Source: Imbricaverruca yamaguchii
Lineage: Eukaryota; Arthropoda; Thecostraca; Neoverrucidae
Assembly (NCBI GenBank): GCA_034440575.1
Contig: JAOTOL010001368.1
Location: 184,001 to 248,000 of the forward strand
Direction: 5' to 3'
Length of the DNA: 64,000 bases
The notes beneath the pieces were generated by a model, which worked only from the letters and a program-made list of their open reading frames with translations, made no database searches and was not told where the DNA came from. Below are positions 9,906-21,109 of this stretch, piece by piece. The first letter of the stretch is position 1, and each line of letters opens with the position of its first letter. The position numbers were made by a program, and so were the translations under genes.

Positions 9906-12900
9906 ATGGACATACGAAGTTTCTTCGCGAAAAAGGTAAGTAAGGGTGGATGTAATTATGCATCAACAAACAGTTGATCGCGCTACTTACCTATGCAGCT
10001 AAATGAAAAACTACGTTTTTCCATTAGGCACTTTATGCCATGCCAACATTCACTCTTCACTGTTGCTATGCTGAACGATATGCCTGTATATACCTGTAGC
10101 GATGTATGTGTATACCGATATACCTGTTACCTGTTTCGTCACTTCGAATAATACTAATAATAATAGCAATAATAATAATTAGCATAATTTCTCCAAATTC
10201 ATAATTAGTGGCATCGTAGATTGAATTAAAATTAGGACATCACCACTATGTGAACATGTTGGTTGGAGCGCTTTCGATCCGTATTACGAATCGTCATCGG
10301 CAACACTCGGTACGGATTCACTCAGTGGTGATGTCCTAATTTTAATTGAATTATCATAATATTGTCAACTGCAGTTGCTTCATAGAAGTCCCTTCATTGA
10401 TGGATATTTATCACATGCTGCTATTCACAGTCCACCCTGGATAATCCATCCGCTCCTGCGCCTACACCTGCACCGTCTGCTCCTGCGTGTTTGCCTACGC
10501 CAACGCATCCTGTGCCAGAACCCACGTCTCCTTCTGCGCCAGCATCCGCTTCTTCAAGCAGCCCCTCTGACCTGCATACTGATGCTGAGGGAAAGATAGA
10601 GCTTGTCTTCGGCAAATCGGCAAACAGTGGGATATCGCCGGCAACTGCAGGTAATGTGAACAACTCCTTGCCGGTTTGATATGCATACCTACTTTTAATT
10701 TCTGTTTTGGTGACTTAACCCTATTACTGGCGGGCCTTACGAGGTTCAGTTTCTGGCGGGGGGCCTATTCGGCCCCCCTAAGATCTGGCGATCTATGCTT
10801 CCTAGCGCAAATCCGAAAATGGCGTTGGATAGCTCGTACCGTGAACTCTAGAAAGTATTTCGGTAATTTTGTACCTCAGGTCAATGGTTTGACCTCCAGA
10901 GGTCATCGACCATATAGAGGTTACGCAAAGTTTTTCGCCAATAACTTTTCACCTAATTCAGATAGAGACTTAAACTCAACGTCATCGTGTTCGCCTTGTT
11001 AAGAAGGTTCGAATGATATATAGTCTACCCTAGCCAGGTCAATTTTGACTGTTGAGCTTAGGTCACGTGACCTACGATGACCTAAAGTCACCGAAAGGGG
11101 TCAAGCTGCATATCATATGAAAGCTGGTGATAAAACAAACACAATGGCGTTGAGTTTGACGCTCTAGCTCAATGTGGCGGAGAGCAGTGGTCCAAAAACG
11201 GTTTTTGAGCCCTGGTGACCTCGGATGACCTCAGAAAGGGAAACCGTCAAATTTCACCCCGGGAATCTGTGAAAAGGTGGGAGTGAACATGATTCTGAAA
11301 GTTGTGAGCCGTTTTGATCATATTTGTGGCTTTGGCAGTGTCATTTTTATTTTTCCCATGTTATTCCAATTGGAGAGGTCACCTCGTCACCTGACGTCAG
11401 GTCAACGCTAGAGAAAAAAACCGAACTATATGTTATACATCTCTGTAGGGCCATGAAGTGTGGTAATTTTTAAATTGACCGGTGTAAAAGTGTGGGTGCG
11501 ATGGGGCTCCAAAGTTGAAATGAGGTGACCTCAGTTGGCCTGATCTGGTGACCTGACCTGACGTGACCCGGGGTTAAAATTTTGACACAACCTGTCAAAA
11601 GGACCAATAAAGAAAGTCAGAAGGTTTCAGGTCTTTATCGCCAGCCGTTCCGGAGAAACTAGCAAAAAACCTGAGGGAGGCCTTAAAGGCCCCCGCCAGC
11701 AGTAATAGGCTTAATGTGTTTCTGAATTCCATTACACCGAATGTAAATGTCTAATGTGCTATATCATCCAAAGTGAGGCAGTTAATTAATTTGGTCAAAT
11801 CCGATATTGCTTATTTTACTGCACATACCCCACTTATATGTTATTCGTACCAAGTACCAACACAAATGTCACACATTGCGATTAAGAGAGGTCTGTAGTA
11901 GTGTACATTTATCGTTCCTTAGGGGTTTAAACGTACATAAATGAAATAATGGGGTTTGCAGCTGATTGACTTGTGTAAGATCCTAGAAATGACATTAAGT
12001 TCATAACCTATTCTGCTTAAAGTTATCTAATCAGCCAGTGAAGCAAAGAAGCAATGGCCTTATAATGGAAGTAGTGTATCTGCACAGGTGGTATAGCTAA
12101 CTGATTTTTGGTTGTGTTGAGGACTTGAGGTCAATACAGGGGCGCAGCCAGGGGGGAGGGGCAATTGCCCCCCCCCGTTACGACCGATGTTTTTCTTTTT
12201 TACCATTGGAACTGCCCATCAGCAACAGTCTACCCCTCCCTTTAGCATTACCTTGCTCCCCCCTTAGGACAGTCCTGGCTGCGCCCCTGGGTCAATATCT
12301 CCATGAACATGAGAAGCATTACTTGTGGCACCTTTTTATAAATGAAGGTAATTCACACCTGCAAAGTGGTGCAATAAGACAGCTGTTTCAAACAATATAA
12401 ATGAATTGCAGGCAAAACAATCGACAGAACAACCCAGTGAAAAACATGTTGTGCATAAAAATATAATTGCTGTTGTTACCATCACACAGTCAATGATCAC
12501 AGCTGCTGGAATACCAAGACTCGCAATTTTTTTGTGAAAATAACGAGATAAATAATTGGTAATTAGTCGTATTTCCTGTTTTCAGTTCCACCATGCTCAT
12601 CGCCTTGCTGTTCCACGGTCCATCCCCACCAACCGACCGACACTGCCACGCTCTCAAAGACTGCGCGTGATCAGGGCGGACGAACGCGATCATTTTGTCC
12701 CGAATGGTACAATAATTATGCGTGGCTAAGCCTCTGCTTAGAGTCTGGAAAGGTTTTCTGTCATGTATGCCGGAGGCAGCACAAGCTCGGAAAGCTAACG
12801 ATGAGCAAAAACAAAGAGGCTGCGTATGTGGAAGATGGCTTCAACAATTGGAAGAAGGCGCAAGAGAGTTTCAAAACGCATGAAAACTCAATGTGTCACC

Positions 12901-14714
12901 ATGAGGCATGCACGAAAGAACTGAAAGAGAAACAGCAGACCATCTCTGCGCTTCTGTCTCAGCAGACCAGCGAGGAGCAGTCCCGGCGCAGAAAATGCCT
13001 GAAAAAGGTCATCGAGACTCTGGTATACTTGTTGCGACAAAACATTCCCATAAGGGGGAAACACGAAATGGACGGGAACCTCAGCCAACTCCTCCTCATC
13101 AGAAAGAAGGACGTGCCAGAGCTCAACAACTGGAATCACTACCTGTCTCCCGTGATCCAGAACGAGCTGATTCGTTCGATCGGCACGACACTTCTGCGCA
13201 ACATGCTGAAAGACATCCGAGAGGCAAAGTTCTTTGCTATTCTAGCAGACGAGGCCACTGACTTGTCACTCAAACAGCAGGTCAGCCTCTCCATACGTTG
13301 GGTGGACGCCAATCTGCAGATCAACGAGGATCCCGTGGAACTGATTCACACCGAGGTAACCACCGGTGAAGTACTTGCGGACACGCTTAAGGACGCACTG
13401 GTGCGTATGGAGCTGCCGCTGAGTCGCTGTCGCGGACAAGCCTACGATGGGGCTGCAAATATGCAGGGGCGAGTGAAAGGAGTGGCGGCGAGGATCAGCG
13501 AAGAGTGTCCATCAGCCCTGCATGTCCATTGTCTGGCACACTGTACAAATCTGGCGTTGCAGGAGGCAGCCAGGAAAAACAAGATGATTCGAAATGCCCT
13601 GGATATTACCAACGAGCTGACATCCTTTGTCAGAAACTCGCCGAAGACGGCCGCAGCACTCCGACGCGTGACGCTGTCCGCAGAGTCAGCTGGCGGCACT
13701 CTGCGGCCGTTGTGCCCCACGCGATGGACCTGCCGTACCGCGTCGCTGCGAAGCGTAGTGGATAACTACGAGCACGTGATGAGCACCCTGGAGGAAGTCA
13801 GTGCTGAGGCAAGTGACGATCATGGTCGAAAAGCAGGAGGAATGCTGGCGCTCATGGAGCAGTTCGATACGTTTATCGGGCTGCTCATTGCGATCGAGGT
13901 ATTCTCTCTAGCAGAGGACCTGTCGCGTGGCCTCCAGTCAGCGACAGCGACAGTGGGAAACACACAGGAGGCGGTGAAACGTGTGTGCGAGCGCTATGAG
14001 GGGATGCGCTCAACTGAGTCTTTCGACAGGATGTTCGAGAGAGCTGAAAGGTTGGCAGCGGCAGCAGGTGTGGATGGTCCCAAACTGCCTCGAAAGCGGA
14101 AAGTTCCCATGCGACTGGACGGCGGTGGACAGTACCACGACTCCACCGTGAAAGACCTACATCGACGCCAATTCTTCGAGATATTGGACACACTGACCAC
14201 TCAGCTCAAGGAAAGGTTCCTGCAACCGACGTTCCAGAAAGTGCGCGAGGTGGAGCGACTGTTGGAGGATGCGAGTGCGGGAAGGCACTTCACCGTCCCC
14301 GTCGCCGTAAAGGATCTGTATGGCGGCGATCTGGACCTTGCACGATTGGAAGTGCAGCTGCAAATGCTACCTGATGTGGTTGGAGACGGAGGAAAGAGCG
14401 TGCACCAAGTGATTCAGGCTCTCGTGGGGGCAAAGCAGTCGGGTGGTACAGTGTTCAGTAACATGATGAGCGAAGTGCTGACGCTGGTAAGGCTGTACCT
14501 TACTGTACCAGTAACAACGGCCACGGCAGAGCGCTCTTTCTCCTGTCTCCGACGCATCAAGTCGTATCTCCGCTCTACCATGGGTCAGGCCCGACTTAAC
14601 GCTGCGATGGTGTGCACTGTGCACCGTCAGCGCGTCGACGAGCTGGATGTGGATGCCATTGCCTCGGAGTTCTTCGCAGCAAATGATCGGCGTCGCTCGT
14701 TCTTCGGCGTGTAA
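9906..14714 (+). CDS. hAT-family transposase, TTF-finger (ZMYM1-like) type, three exons
   Basis: A cut-and-paste transposase or a gene descended from one. Exons by phase: 9906-9935 (MDIRSFFAKK, donor gtaagt), 10431-10650 and 12586-14714; they join as phase 0, then phase 1, and sum to 793 codons including the stop without interruption. Domains in order: a DIRSFF N-terminus typical of this group; a Pro/Ser/Ala linker (residues 11-84); a TTF-type zinc finger with WYNNYAWL and likely ligands C142, C145, H182 and H188; the RNase H-like core with LADEATD near residue 304 and YDGAANM near 369; an insertion with CPSALHVHC; and a C-terminal dimerisation region with TATAERSFSCLRRIKSYL near 727. I did not find the transposon's own terminal repeats, so an active element and a domesticated gene are both possible. 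The intact frame argues for recent activity or selection. Confidence 0.9.
10211..10350. repeat. Inverted repeat of about 23 bp in transposase intron 1
   Basis: The arm 'aattaaaattaggacatcac' near 10217 is mirrored by 'gtgatgtcctaattttaatt' near 10328. The spacer includes 'gagcgctttcgatccgtatt', which looks like a retroelement or MITE terminus. It would form a stem-loop in the pre-mRNA of intron 1. Confidence 0.65.
10719..11710. mobile_element. Non-autonomous piggyBac-like element, 992 bp
   Basis: Flanked by TTAA at 10715-10718 and 11711-11714. Its ends read 'ccctattactggcgggcc' on the left and, reverse-complemented, 'gcctattactgctggcggg' on the right. TTAA duplication plus inverted ends starting with a C/G-rich CCTATTA motif is the piggyBac signature. 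The interior is full of 'gaggtcacctc' and 'gacctgacgt'-like motifs and has no transposase frame. It lies wholly in intron 2 of the hAT gene. Confidence 0.78.
12137..12289. mobile_element. hAT-type MITE, 153 bp, exact 8-bp TSD
   Basis: Inverted ends 'caggggcgcagccagg' and 'cctggctgcgcccctg' are perfect reverse complements. They are flanked by identical ggtcaata at 12129-12136 and 12290-12297. It sits in intron 2 of the hAT transposase gene, about 300 bp before the third exon. Confidence 0.9.
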
Positions 14715-15042
14715 TCCAGGTTGGACATCACTGTGGCACTCTGTCTGCGAGATATACCCTGCGACTATTCCGAAATGCTAAGCAATGCTTGCTAAACCAG
14801 GTACGGAGTGTATGTTGTGCTAGGATGGAGCTTAAGTCCTGTACTGCTTGTTTCCGTGGTCGTGGCTCGTTTATTCGTAAAATCCCTGGTGCCCCGGCAC
14901 TCAATCTTCGTGTTTGGGGCCTCGAATCGCCAGGGATAGATACTCTTTAGTTGCGATGGAAATATCAATCTTAATGAAAATGGCATGATTGACAACTAAA
15001 AAAGTACATGCCTGTAATTTTGAAAGGAAATTGGGATGAAGT

Positions 15043-15048
15043 AATAAA
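15043..15048 (+). terminator. Candidate polyadenylation signal of the hAT gene
   Basis: AATAAA lies 329 bp after the transposase stop codon, in AT-rich sequence. It is the first canonical hexamer I noticed downstream. Confidence 0.35.
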
Positions 15049-15049
15049 T

Positions 15050-15390
15050 GTGTAATGGTACTGCTCCATTTGATTTTGTGGTTAAAGCCAGAGACGGAGT
15101 TATTGAGGTGGAGGTACAGGGGTAAAAAATAAGGTGGTCGCCGACCACACTTCCTCGGTGGTCTCCCTACATGGGGTATTGAACGTTGGAGATATTGATT
15201 TTGGGACTCCGGACATCGGTTATATTTTGGTTAATCCTCGGCAAATAAAACGGTACATAGCATAGCATTCCCTCGCTTCCTTCGTATATTCTAGATAGTC
15301 GACTATTTACTTACATTCTATTTACCTGCAGGGCTCCTAAGGATAAGGTGCATGTTCCTAATAATTATACCTATGCAAATGTATCCGTTT
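15050..15390. other. Spacer after the hAT gene
   Basis: No coding frame or RNA gene seen. Confidence 0.5.
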
Positions 15391-15392
15391 TT

Positions 15393-15677
15393 GCATAGGC
15401 GCAGGAACCGGTGGGGCCACTGGGGTCATGGCCCCACCACTTTTCATTCTAAATAATTCCTAAATTTGCCAAATAAATTAATATTTGGAAGTTTTATATC
15501 TGGAGAGGAAGACCAAAGCACAAGGAGCTCAAATCCGTTGTGAAATTTTATCAAGAGGGTCTGGATTTTTTATAATATGGGGCCAAAGTTTTCTTGGCCC
15601 CACCACTTTTCCGCGAACATGCGTTTTTGCCACATGAGGCTGGCCCCACCACTTTTCAAAACGTTCCTACGCCCATG
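15393..15677. mobile_element. MITE of the 'cataggcgcaggaac' family, near-complete copy
   Basis: Left end 'cataggcgcaggaacc' and right end 'gttcctacgcccatg' are inverted repeats. The interior has 'ggccccaccacttttc' three times. It is the most complete of the three copies in the window (others near 6797 and 8446). No matching flanking duplication was found. Confidence 0.7.
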
Positions 15678-15679
15678 AA

Positions 15680-16190
15680 ATACCAATAAATAAAAATATT
15701 TGTTTTGATCTAGGATAAAGACAACGTAATTTCATGATTAGGAAATATATCTTCAGTGTATTGATTCCCATATAACTGAAGAAAAAAGGTAACACCGTAT
15801 TGACGTATGAATTCCTATTAAAGGCGACAGGAATTGAGGTCAAGCAGCGGTCTTGAAATTGTGTAAATATTGCAGTCATGTTTACACAGCGACCACGCTT
15901 TGACCGCGCGTTTCGCCTCGCTGCTTTGTCCTCTTCCCTTTGTGCGAAGATCTTTGTCTCGATTGGTTGGGTATACTCGGGTTGGGACAAAGTTTTGAAA
16001 GCTTTCCGGAGAAAAACCTAGTAAGTGCGAGTGAATTAAGTGGGCGTGATTGAAGTGACTTAGGGTCCAGTAAAGGGATGTAAGTATGCTTGTAAGTAAG
16101 CGGCTTGTATGCTTTTTATCAATCATCTTTTTTGGGCTCCGACACAAGTAGCTTTCTGTTTTTTTAGGGGGGGTGGGGTCCGAGGCCATT
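15680..16190. other. Spacer, no supported gene
   Basis: Minus-strand open frames at about 15670-16190 show no recognised domain. Confidence 0.4.
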
Positions 16191-16589
16191 TTTTTCTTCT
16201 CCGACTCCAGGTCAGCGAACCACTTTTCCCACGCTGCTCCCCCAGTTCCCTCTGCCTCCCACAGTACCCGCGCTCTTGCGCGGCACTATTAAAGCACCAA
16301 GTCATACATGTACTCTCAAGTGCGCTGCAATCTTCTTAACCACCAAAAGTAGGATAGTGACGTCATCTGGTTACATACAACGTGTGTGCGTGAGAGGGTC
16401 CCTAGAGGCTATTTCCGACTTCTAGAGACTCTCTCCATCGGCTCACTAACCATTTCGGCTCAAGGGCCTCGCCATTTGCTTAGGGACCCTCTTTACTGGT
16501 CGGACCCTGGCCGTCAGCCCGGACACCCTCCGTCGGTCCAGGAGCCCTTCACGTCGGCTCATGGGGTCTTCATGTCTGTTGTTGGTTCC

Positions 16590-16795
16590 CCCAGCCGTGT
16601 ATTGTTGTTGGTTCCACACCCCAAGCCGTGTATTATTGTTCGTTCCCCACCACAGCCGTGTATTGTTGTTGTTTCCCCACCCCCAGCCTTGTATTGTTGT
16701 TGGTTCTCCACTCCAACCGTGTATTGTTGTTGGCCCCCCACCACAGCCGTGTATTGTTGTTGGTTCCATAGCCCTGTATTGTCGTTGGTTCCCCC
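16590..16795 (+). repeat. Minisatellite, unit 1
   Basis: Tandem units of 25-30 bp centred on 'ccgtgtattgttgttggttc', with short variable blocks such as 'cccaccacag' or 'catagcc'. About seven units. Confidence 0.85.
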
Positions 16796-16995
16796 ACTCT
16801 GGACCCGGTCTTGTGCGCGGCCATCGCGTGTTTATGCGAGTTTAAATTCGATGTGAGCTGTCATGTTTATGGAATTTAGAAAGGTGACACAATAATATTG
16901 CAAAACATGGACAACACCCATGACGACTATTCCTCGTTGCTGCTGGATCCGCCCCTGCTCGTGACTGAAGTTGGAGCTGGCCGATTCCGAGTGGT

Positions 16996-17068
16996 GGCGC
17001 CATGGCTTAGTTGGCTAAAGCGCCTGTCTAGTAAACAGGAGACCCCGAGTTCGAATCTCGGTGGTGCC
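16996..17068 (+). tRNA. tRNA-Thr (anticodon AGU), copy 1
   Basis: 73 nt with full cloverleaf: acceptor GGCGCCA pairs TGGTGCC, D-stem GCTT/AAGC, anticodon stem CCTGT/ACAGG around loop CTAGTAA, T-stem CCGAG/CTCGG. Box A is TGGCTTAGTTGG and box B GTTCGAATC. A run of five T follows directly as Pol III terminator. No intron, no encoded CCA. Confidence 0.93.
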
Positions 17069-17867
17069 TTTTTCTCACGCCTCTCGCTGGTCGCAGTGCG
17101 CAATGACGACGTACCAGAGAGGGTCCAGAGTGGGGAAGCAAACAACAACTGGGAACAAACACGACTGGCAGGTCACGACATTGCCCGTGAACCACTTCGT
17201 GGTGCGAGATCAACTGTCGTTCTAAGAGGACCACAGGAGGTTCGGCACGGTAATATTTGGCTCTTCACTTGCTCGACTATTTGTTCGGTATTTGAATCGC
17301 AGGGAATTTGCAATGCTTACCTGTGATATTATACGGGAGCCTCCAGAGTAGCACTGGCGTAGGTACGCAGCACACCAAATTTGCTTTTGCAACAACAGTG
17401 ACACAAGAAGTGTTTCAAGGTTACCAATGGCAGATCCATTTTAAAATGGATTATTTGTTGCACGCAACACCCAGTGCCAATGTTCGGTGGGCTGGGCTGG
17501 GGTGGGGCGTTGTGCCCTCTGCCTCCCCCAGTTCCCTCTGCCTCCCACAGTTCCTGCGCTCTTGCGCGGCACTATTAAAGCGCCAAGTCATACATGTGTG
17601 CTCAAATGTGCTGCAATCTTCTTAACCACCAAAAGTAGGACAGTGACGTCATCTGGCTACATACAACGTGTGTGCGTGAGAGGGTCCCTAGAGGCTATTT
17701 CCGACATCTAGAGACCCTCTCCATCGGCTCACTAACCATTTCGGCTCAAGGGCCTCGCCATTTGCTTAGGGACCCTCTTTACTGGTCGGACCCTGGCCGT
17801 CAGCCCGGACAACCTCCGTCGGTCCAGGAGCCCTTCACGTCGGCTCATGGGGTTTTCATGTCTGTTG

Positions 17868-18248
17868 TTGGTTCCCCAGCCGTGTTTGTTGTTTTCCCAC
17901 CAGCCGTGTATTGTTGTTGGTTCCCCACCACAGCCGTGTATTGTTGTTGTGCCCCACCCGCTTGTATTGTTGTTGGTTCCCCACCAAAGCCGTGTATTGT
18001 TGTTGGTTCCCCACCAAAGCCGTGTATTGTTGTTCGTTCCTCACCACCAGCCTTGTATTGTTGTTGGTTCCCCACCCCAGCCGTGTATTGTTGTTGGTTC
18101 TCCACTCCAACCGTGTATTGTTGTTTGTTCTCCATTCCAACCGTGTATTGTTGTTGGTTCCACACCCCAGCCGTGTATTGTTGTTGGTTCTCCACTCCAA
18201 CCGTGTATTGTTGTTGGTTCCCCACCCCAGCCGTGTATTGTTGTTGGT
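17868..18248 (+). repeat. Minisatellite, unit 2, interrupted by LINE
   Basis: About a dozen 25-30 bp units of the 'ccgtgtattgttgttggttc' type. The array stops at a LINE insertion at about 18245 and one remnant unit ('gaattgttgttggttccccc') resumes after it near 18903. Confidence 0.85.
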
Positions 18249-18895
18249 TAATAAATAGGAATGTATCATACAGAAGTGAGGAAGTGATCAGGAAGCTTTA
18301 CTGTGCATACGTCAGGCCACATTTGGAATACTGCATCCAAGCTTCGTCTCCTAGCTATGAAAAAGATTGTTGGCTTTTAGAGAGAGTACAAAAGAGGGCT
18401 ACAAAAATGGTTAATGGCATAAGCAACCTGGCATATGAGGAAAGATTGAAGAAATTGAATATGTTTTCACTTAGATATAAAAGGCTGAGAGGAGATCTCA
18501 TCGAGGTCTTTAAATTTGTCCATGGTCTGGAGAGGGGATACATTGGGGAAATGTTTGAATTTAACAGAAATGATGCAATTAGAGGTCATAAATTCAAAAT
18601 TAAAATTAACCACAGCAGAACAAGGTTAAGGCAAACTTTCTTCACCAACAGGGTAGTGGAACACTGGAACCAGCTGCCAGAAAACATCGTCAGTAGCAGC
18701 ACATTGAACATCTTTAAAAACAGCATAGACAATCATTATAAGAATAGAGGGCTTGCTTTTCAGTATTACAGGGAGGGCTGATTGGCAGATTTGGTGGGCA
18801 ACTGGTTTAGTGTACAGAGTGCAACCAAGAAGGGCCCTTGTGGCTCATAGTTGCACTAATCTTTTATGTCTTTATGTCTTTATGTCTTATGTTAC
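18245..18895 (+). mobile_element. 5'-truncated LINE inserted in the minisatellite
   Basis: Encodes the reverse transcriptase C-terminus uninterrupted from SEEVIRKLYCAYVRPHLEYC to YREG plus stop (18779-18781). A short 3' UTR follows and ends in repeats of 'tctttatg'. This is the cleanest copy of the family in the window. The N-terminal part is missing, as expected from incomplete reverse transcription. Confidence 0.9.
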
Positions 18896-19123
18896 ATAGC
18901 CCTGAATTGTTGTTGGTTCCCCCACTCTGGACCCGGTCTGGTGCGCGCCAATCGCATGTTTATGCGAGTTTAAATTCGATGTGAGCTGTCGTGTTTATGG
19001 AATTTAGAAAGGTGACACAATAATATTGCAAAACATGAACAACACCCATGGCGACTATCCCTCGTTGCTGCTGGATCCGCCCCTGCTCGTGATTGAAGTT
19101 GGAGCTGGCCGCCCATGGCTCGT

Positions 19124-19196
19124 GGCGCCATGGCTTAGTTGGCTAAAGCGCCTGTCTAGTAAACAGGAGATCCCGAGTTCGAATCTCGGTGGTGCC
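19124..19196 (+). tRNA. tRNA-Thr (anticodon AGU), copy 2
   Basis: Same cloverleaf as copy 1, with one difference in the variable loop (AGATC instead of AGACC). Terminator is four T. Confidence 0.93.
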
Positions 19197-19679
19197 TTTT
19201 ACTCACGCCTCTCGGTGGTCGCAGTGCGCAATGACCGCGCACCAGAGAGGGTCCAGAGTGGGGAAGCAAACAACAATACACAGCTGGCAGGTCATGACAT
19301 TGTCCGTGAACCACTTCGTGGTGCGATATCAACTGTCGTTCTAAAAGGACTAAAGGAGGTTCGGCACGGTAATGTTTGGCTGTTCACTTTGCTCGCATAT
19401 TTGTTCGGTATTTGAATCGCAGGGAATTTGTAATGCTTGCCTTGGATATTAAACGTGTGCCTCCACAGTAACATCTGACGTAGGTGCGCAGCACACCAAA
19501 TTTGCTTTTGCAACAACAGTGACCCAAGAAGTGTTTCAAGGTTACCAGTGGCAGATCCATTTTGAAATGGATTATCTTTTGTTTCCGGTCATTGCAACAC
19601 CCGAAGTGTCAATGTTCGGTGGGCTGGAGCTCGGGGTAAATCGGGGCGTGTGTAGCGACCCATCGGCCTCCCCCAGTTC

Positions 19680-20045
19680 CCGCGTTCCCCACCACAGCCA
19701 TGTATTGTTGGTGGTTCCACACCACGAGCCGTGTATTGTTGTTGGTTCCCCACCACAGCATTGTATTGTTGTTGGTTCCCCGAGCCGTGTATTGTTGTTG
19801 GTTCCCCACTCCAACCGTGTGTTGTTGTTGGTTCCCCGCCCCAGCCGTGTATTGTTGTTGATTCCATAGCCCTGTATTGTTGTTGGTTCCCCCAGCCGTG
19901 TGTTGTTGTTCGTTCCCCCAGCCGTGTATTGTTGTTGGTTCCACAGCCCTGTATTGTTGTTGATTCCACAGCCCTGTATTGTTGTTGATTCCATAGCCCT
20001 GTATTGTTGTTGGTTCCATAGCCCTGTATTGTTGTTGGTTCCCCC
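19680..20045 (+). repeat. Minisatellite, unit 3
   Basis: About fourteen 'tattgttgttggttc' units. The right part is enriched in the shorter 25-bp variant containing 'catagccctg'. Confidence 0.85.
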
Positions 20046-20249
20046 ACTCTGGACCCGGTCTGGTGCGCGCCCATCGCGTGTTTATGCGAGTTTAAATTCG
20101 ATGCGAGCCGTCATGTTTATGGAATTTAGAAAGGTGAGACTGACAATAATATTGCAAAACATGGATAACACCCATGACGACTATTCCTCGTTGCTGCTGG
20201 ATCCGCCCCTGCTCGTGATTGAAGTTGGAGCTGGCCGCACACGACCCGT

Positions 20250-20322
20250 GGCGCCATGGCTTAGTTGGCTAAAGCGCCTGTCTAGTAAACAGGAGATCCC
20301 GAGTTCGAATCTCGGTGGTGCC
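20250..20322 (+). tRNA. tRNA-Thr (anticodon AGU), copy 3
   Basis: Identical in the mature region to copy 2; followed by five T. Confidence 0.93.
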
Positions 20323-21109
20323 TTTTTCTCACGCCTCTCGGTGGTCGCAGTGCGCAATGACCGCGCACCAGAGAAGGTCCAGAGTGGGGAAGCAAACAAC
20401 GATACACGGCTGGCAGGTCACAACATTGCCCGTGAACCACTTCGTGGTGCGATATCAACTGTCGTTCTAAGAGGACTACAGGAGGTTCGGCATGGTAATG
20501 TTTGGCTGTTCACTTTGCTCGCCTATTTGTTCGGTATTTGAATCGCAGGGAATTTGTAATGCTTGCCTGGAATATAATACGTGTGCCTCCACAGTAACAT
20601 CTGGCGTAGGTATGTAGCACACCAAATTTGCTTTTGCAACAACAGTGACCCAAGAAGTGTTTCAAGGTTACCAGTGGCAGATCCATTTTGAAATGGATTA
20701 TTTGTTGCATGCAACACCCAGTGTCAATGTTCGGTGGGCTGGGCTGGGGTGGGAGCGCTGTGCCCTCTGCCTCCCCAGTTCCCTCTGCCTCCCACAGTTC
20801 CCGCGCTCTTGCGCGGCACTATTAAAGCGCCAAGTCATACATGTGTCCTCAAGTGTGCTGCAATCTTCTTAACCACCAAAAGTAGGACAGTGACGTCATC
20901 TGGTTACATACAACGTGGGTGCGTGAGAGGGTCCCTAGAGGCTATTTCCGGCATCTAGAGACCCTCTCCATCGGCTCACTAACCATTTCGGCTCAAGGGC
21001 CTCGCCATTTGCTTAGGGACCCTCTTTACTGGTCGGACCCTGGCCGTCAGCCCGGACACCCTCCGTCGGTCCAGGAGCCCTTCACGTCGGCTCATGGGGT
21101 CTTCATGTC

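Noticed and set aside
9906..10650. First two exons as the start of a replication factor C large subunit gene (MDIR-FF start)
   Set aside because: The second exon ends in phase 1 and joins exactly to 12586, which leads into the TTF finger and hAT core. DIRSFF-type starts are also usual for this transposase group.
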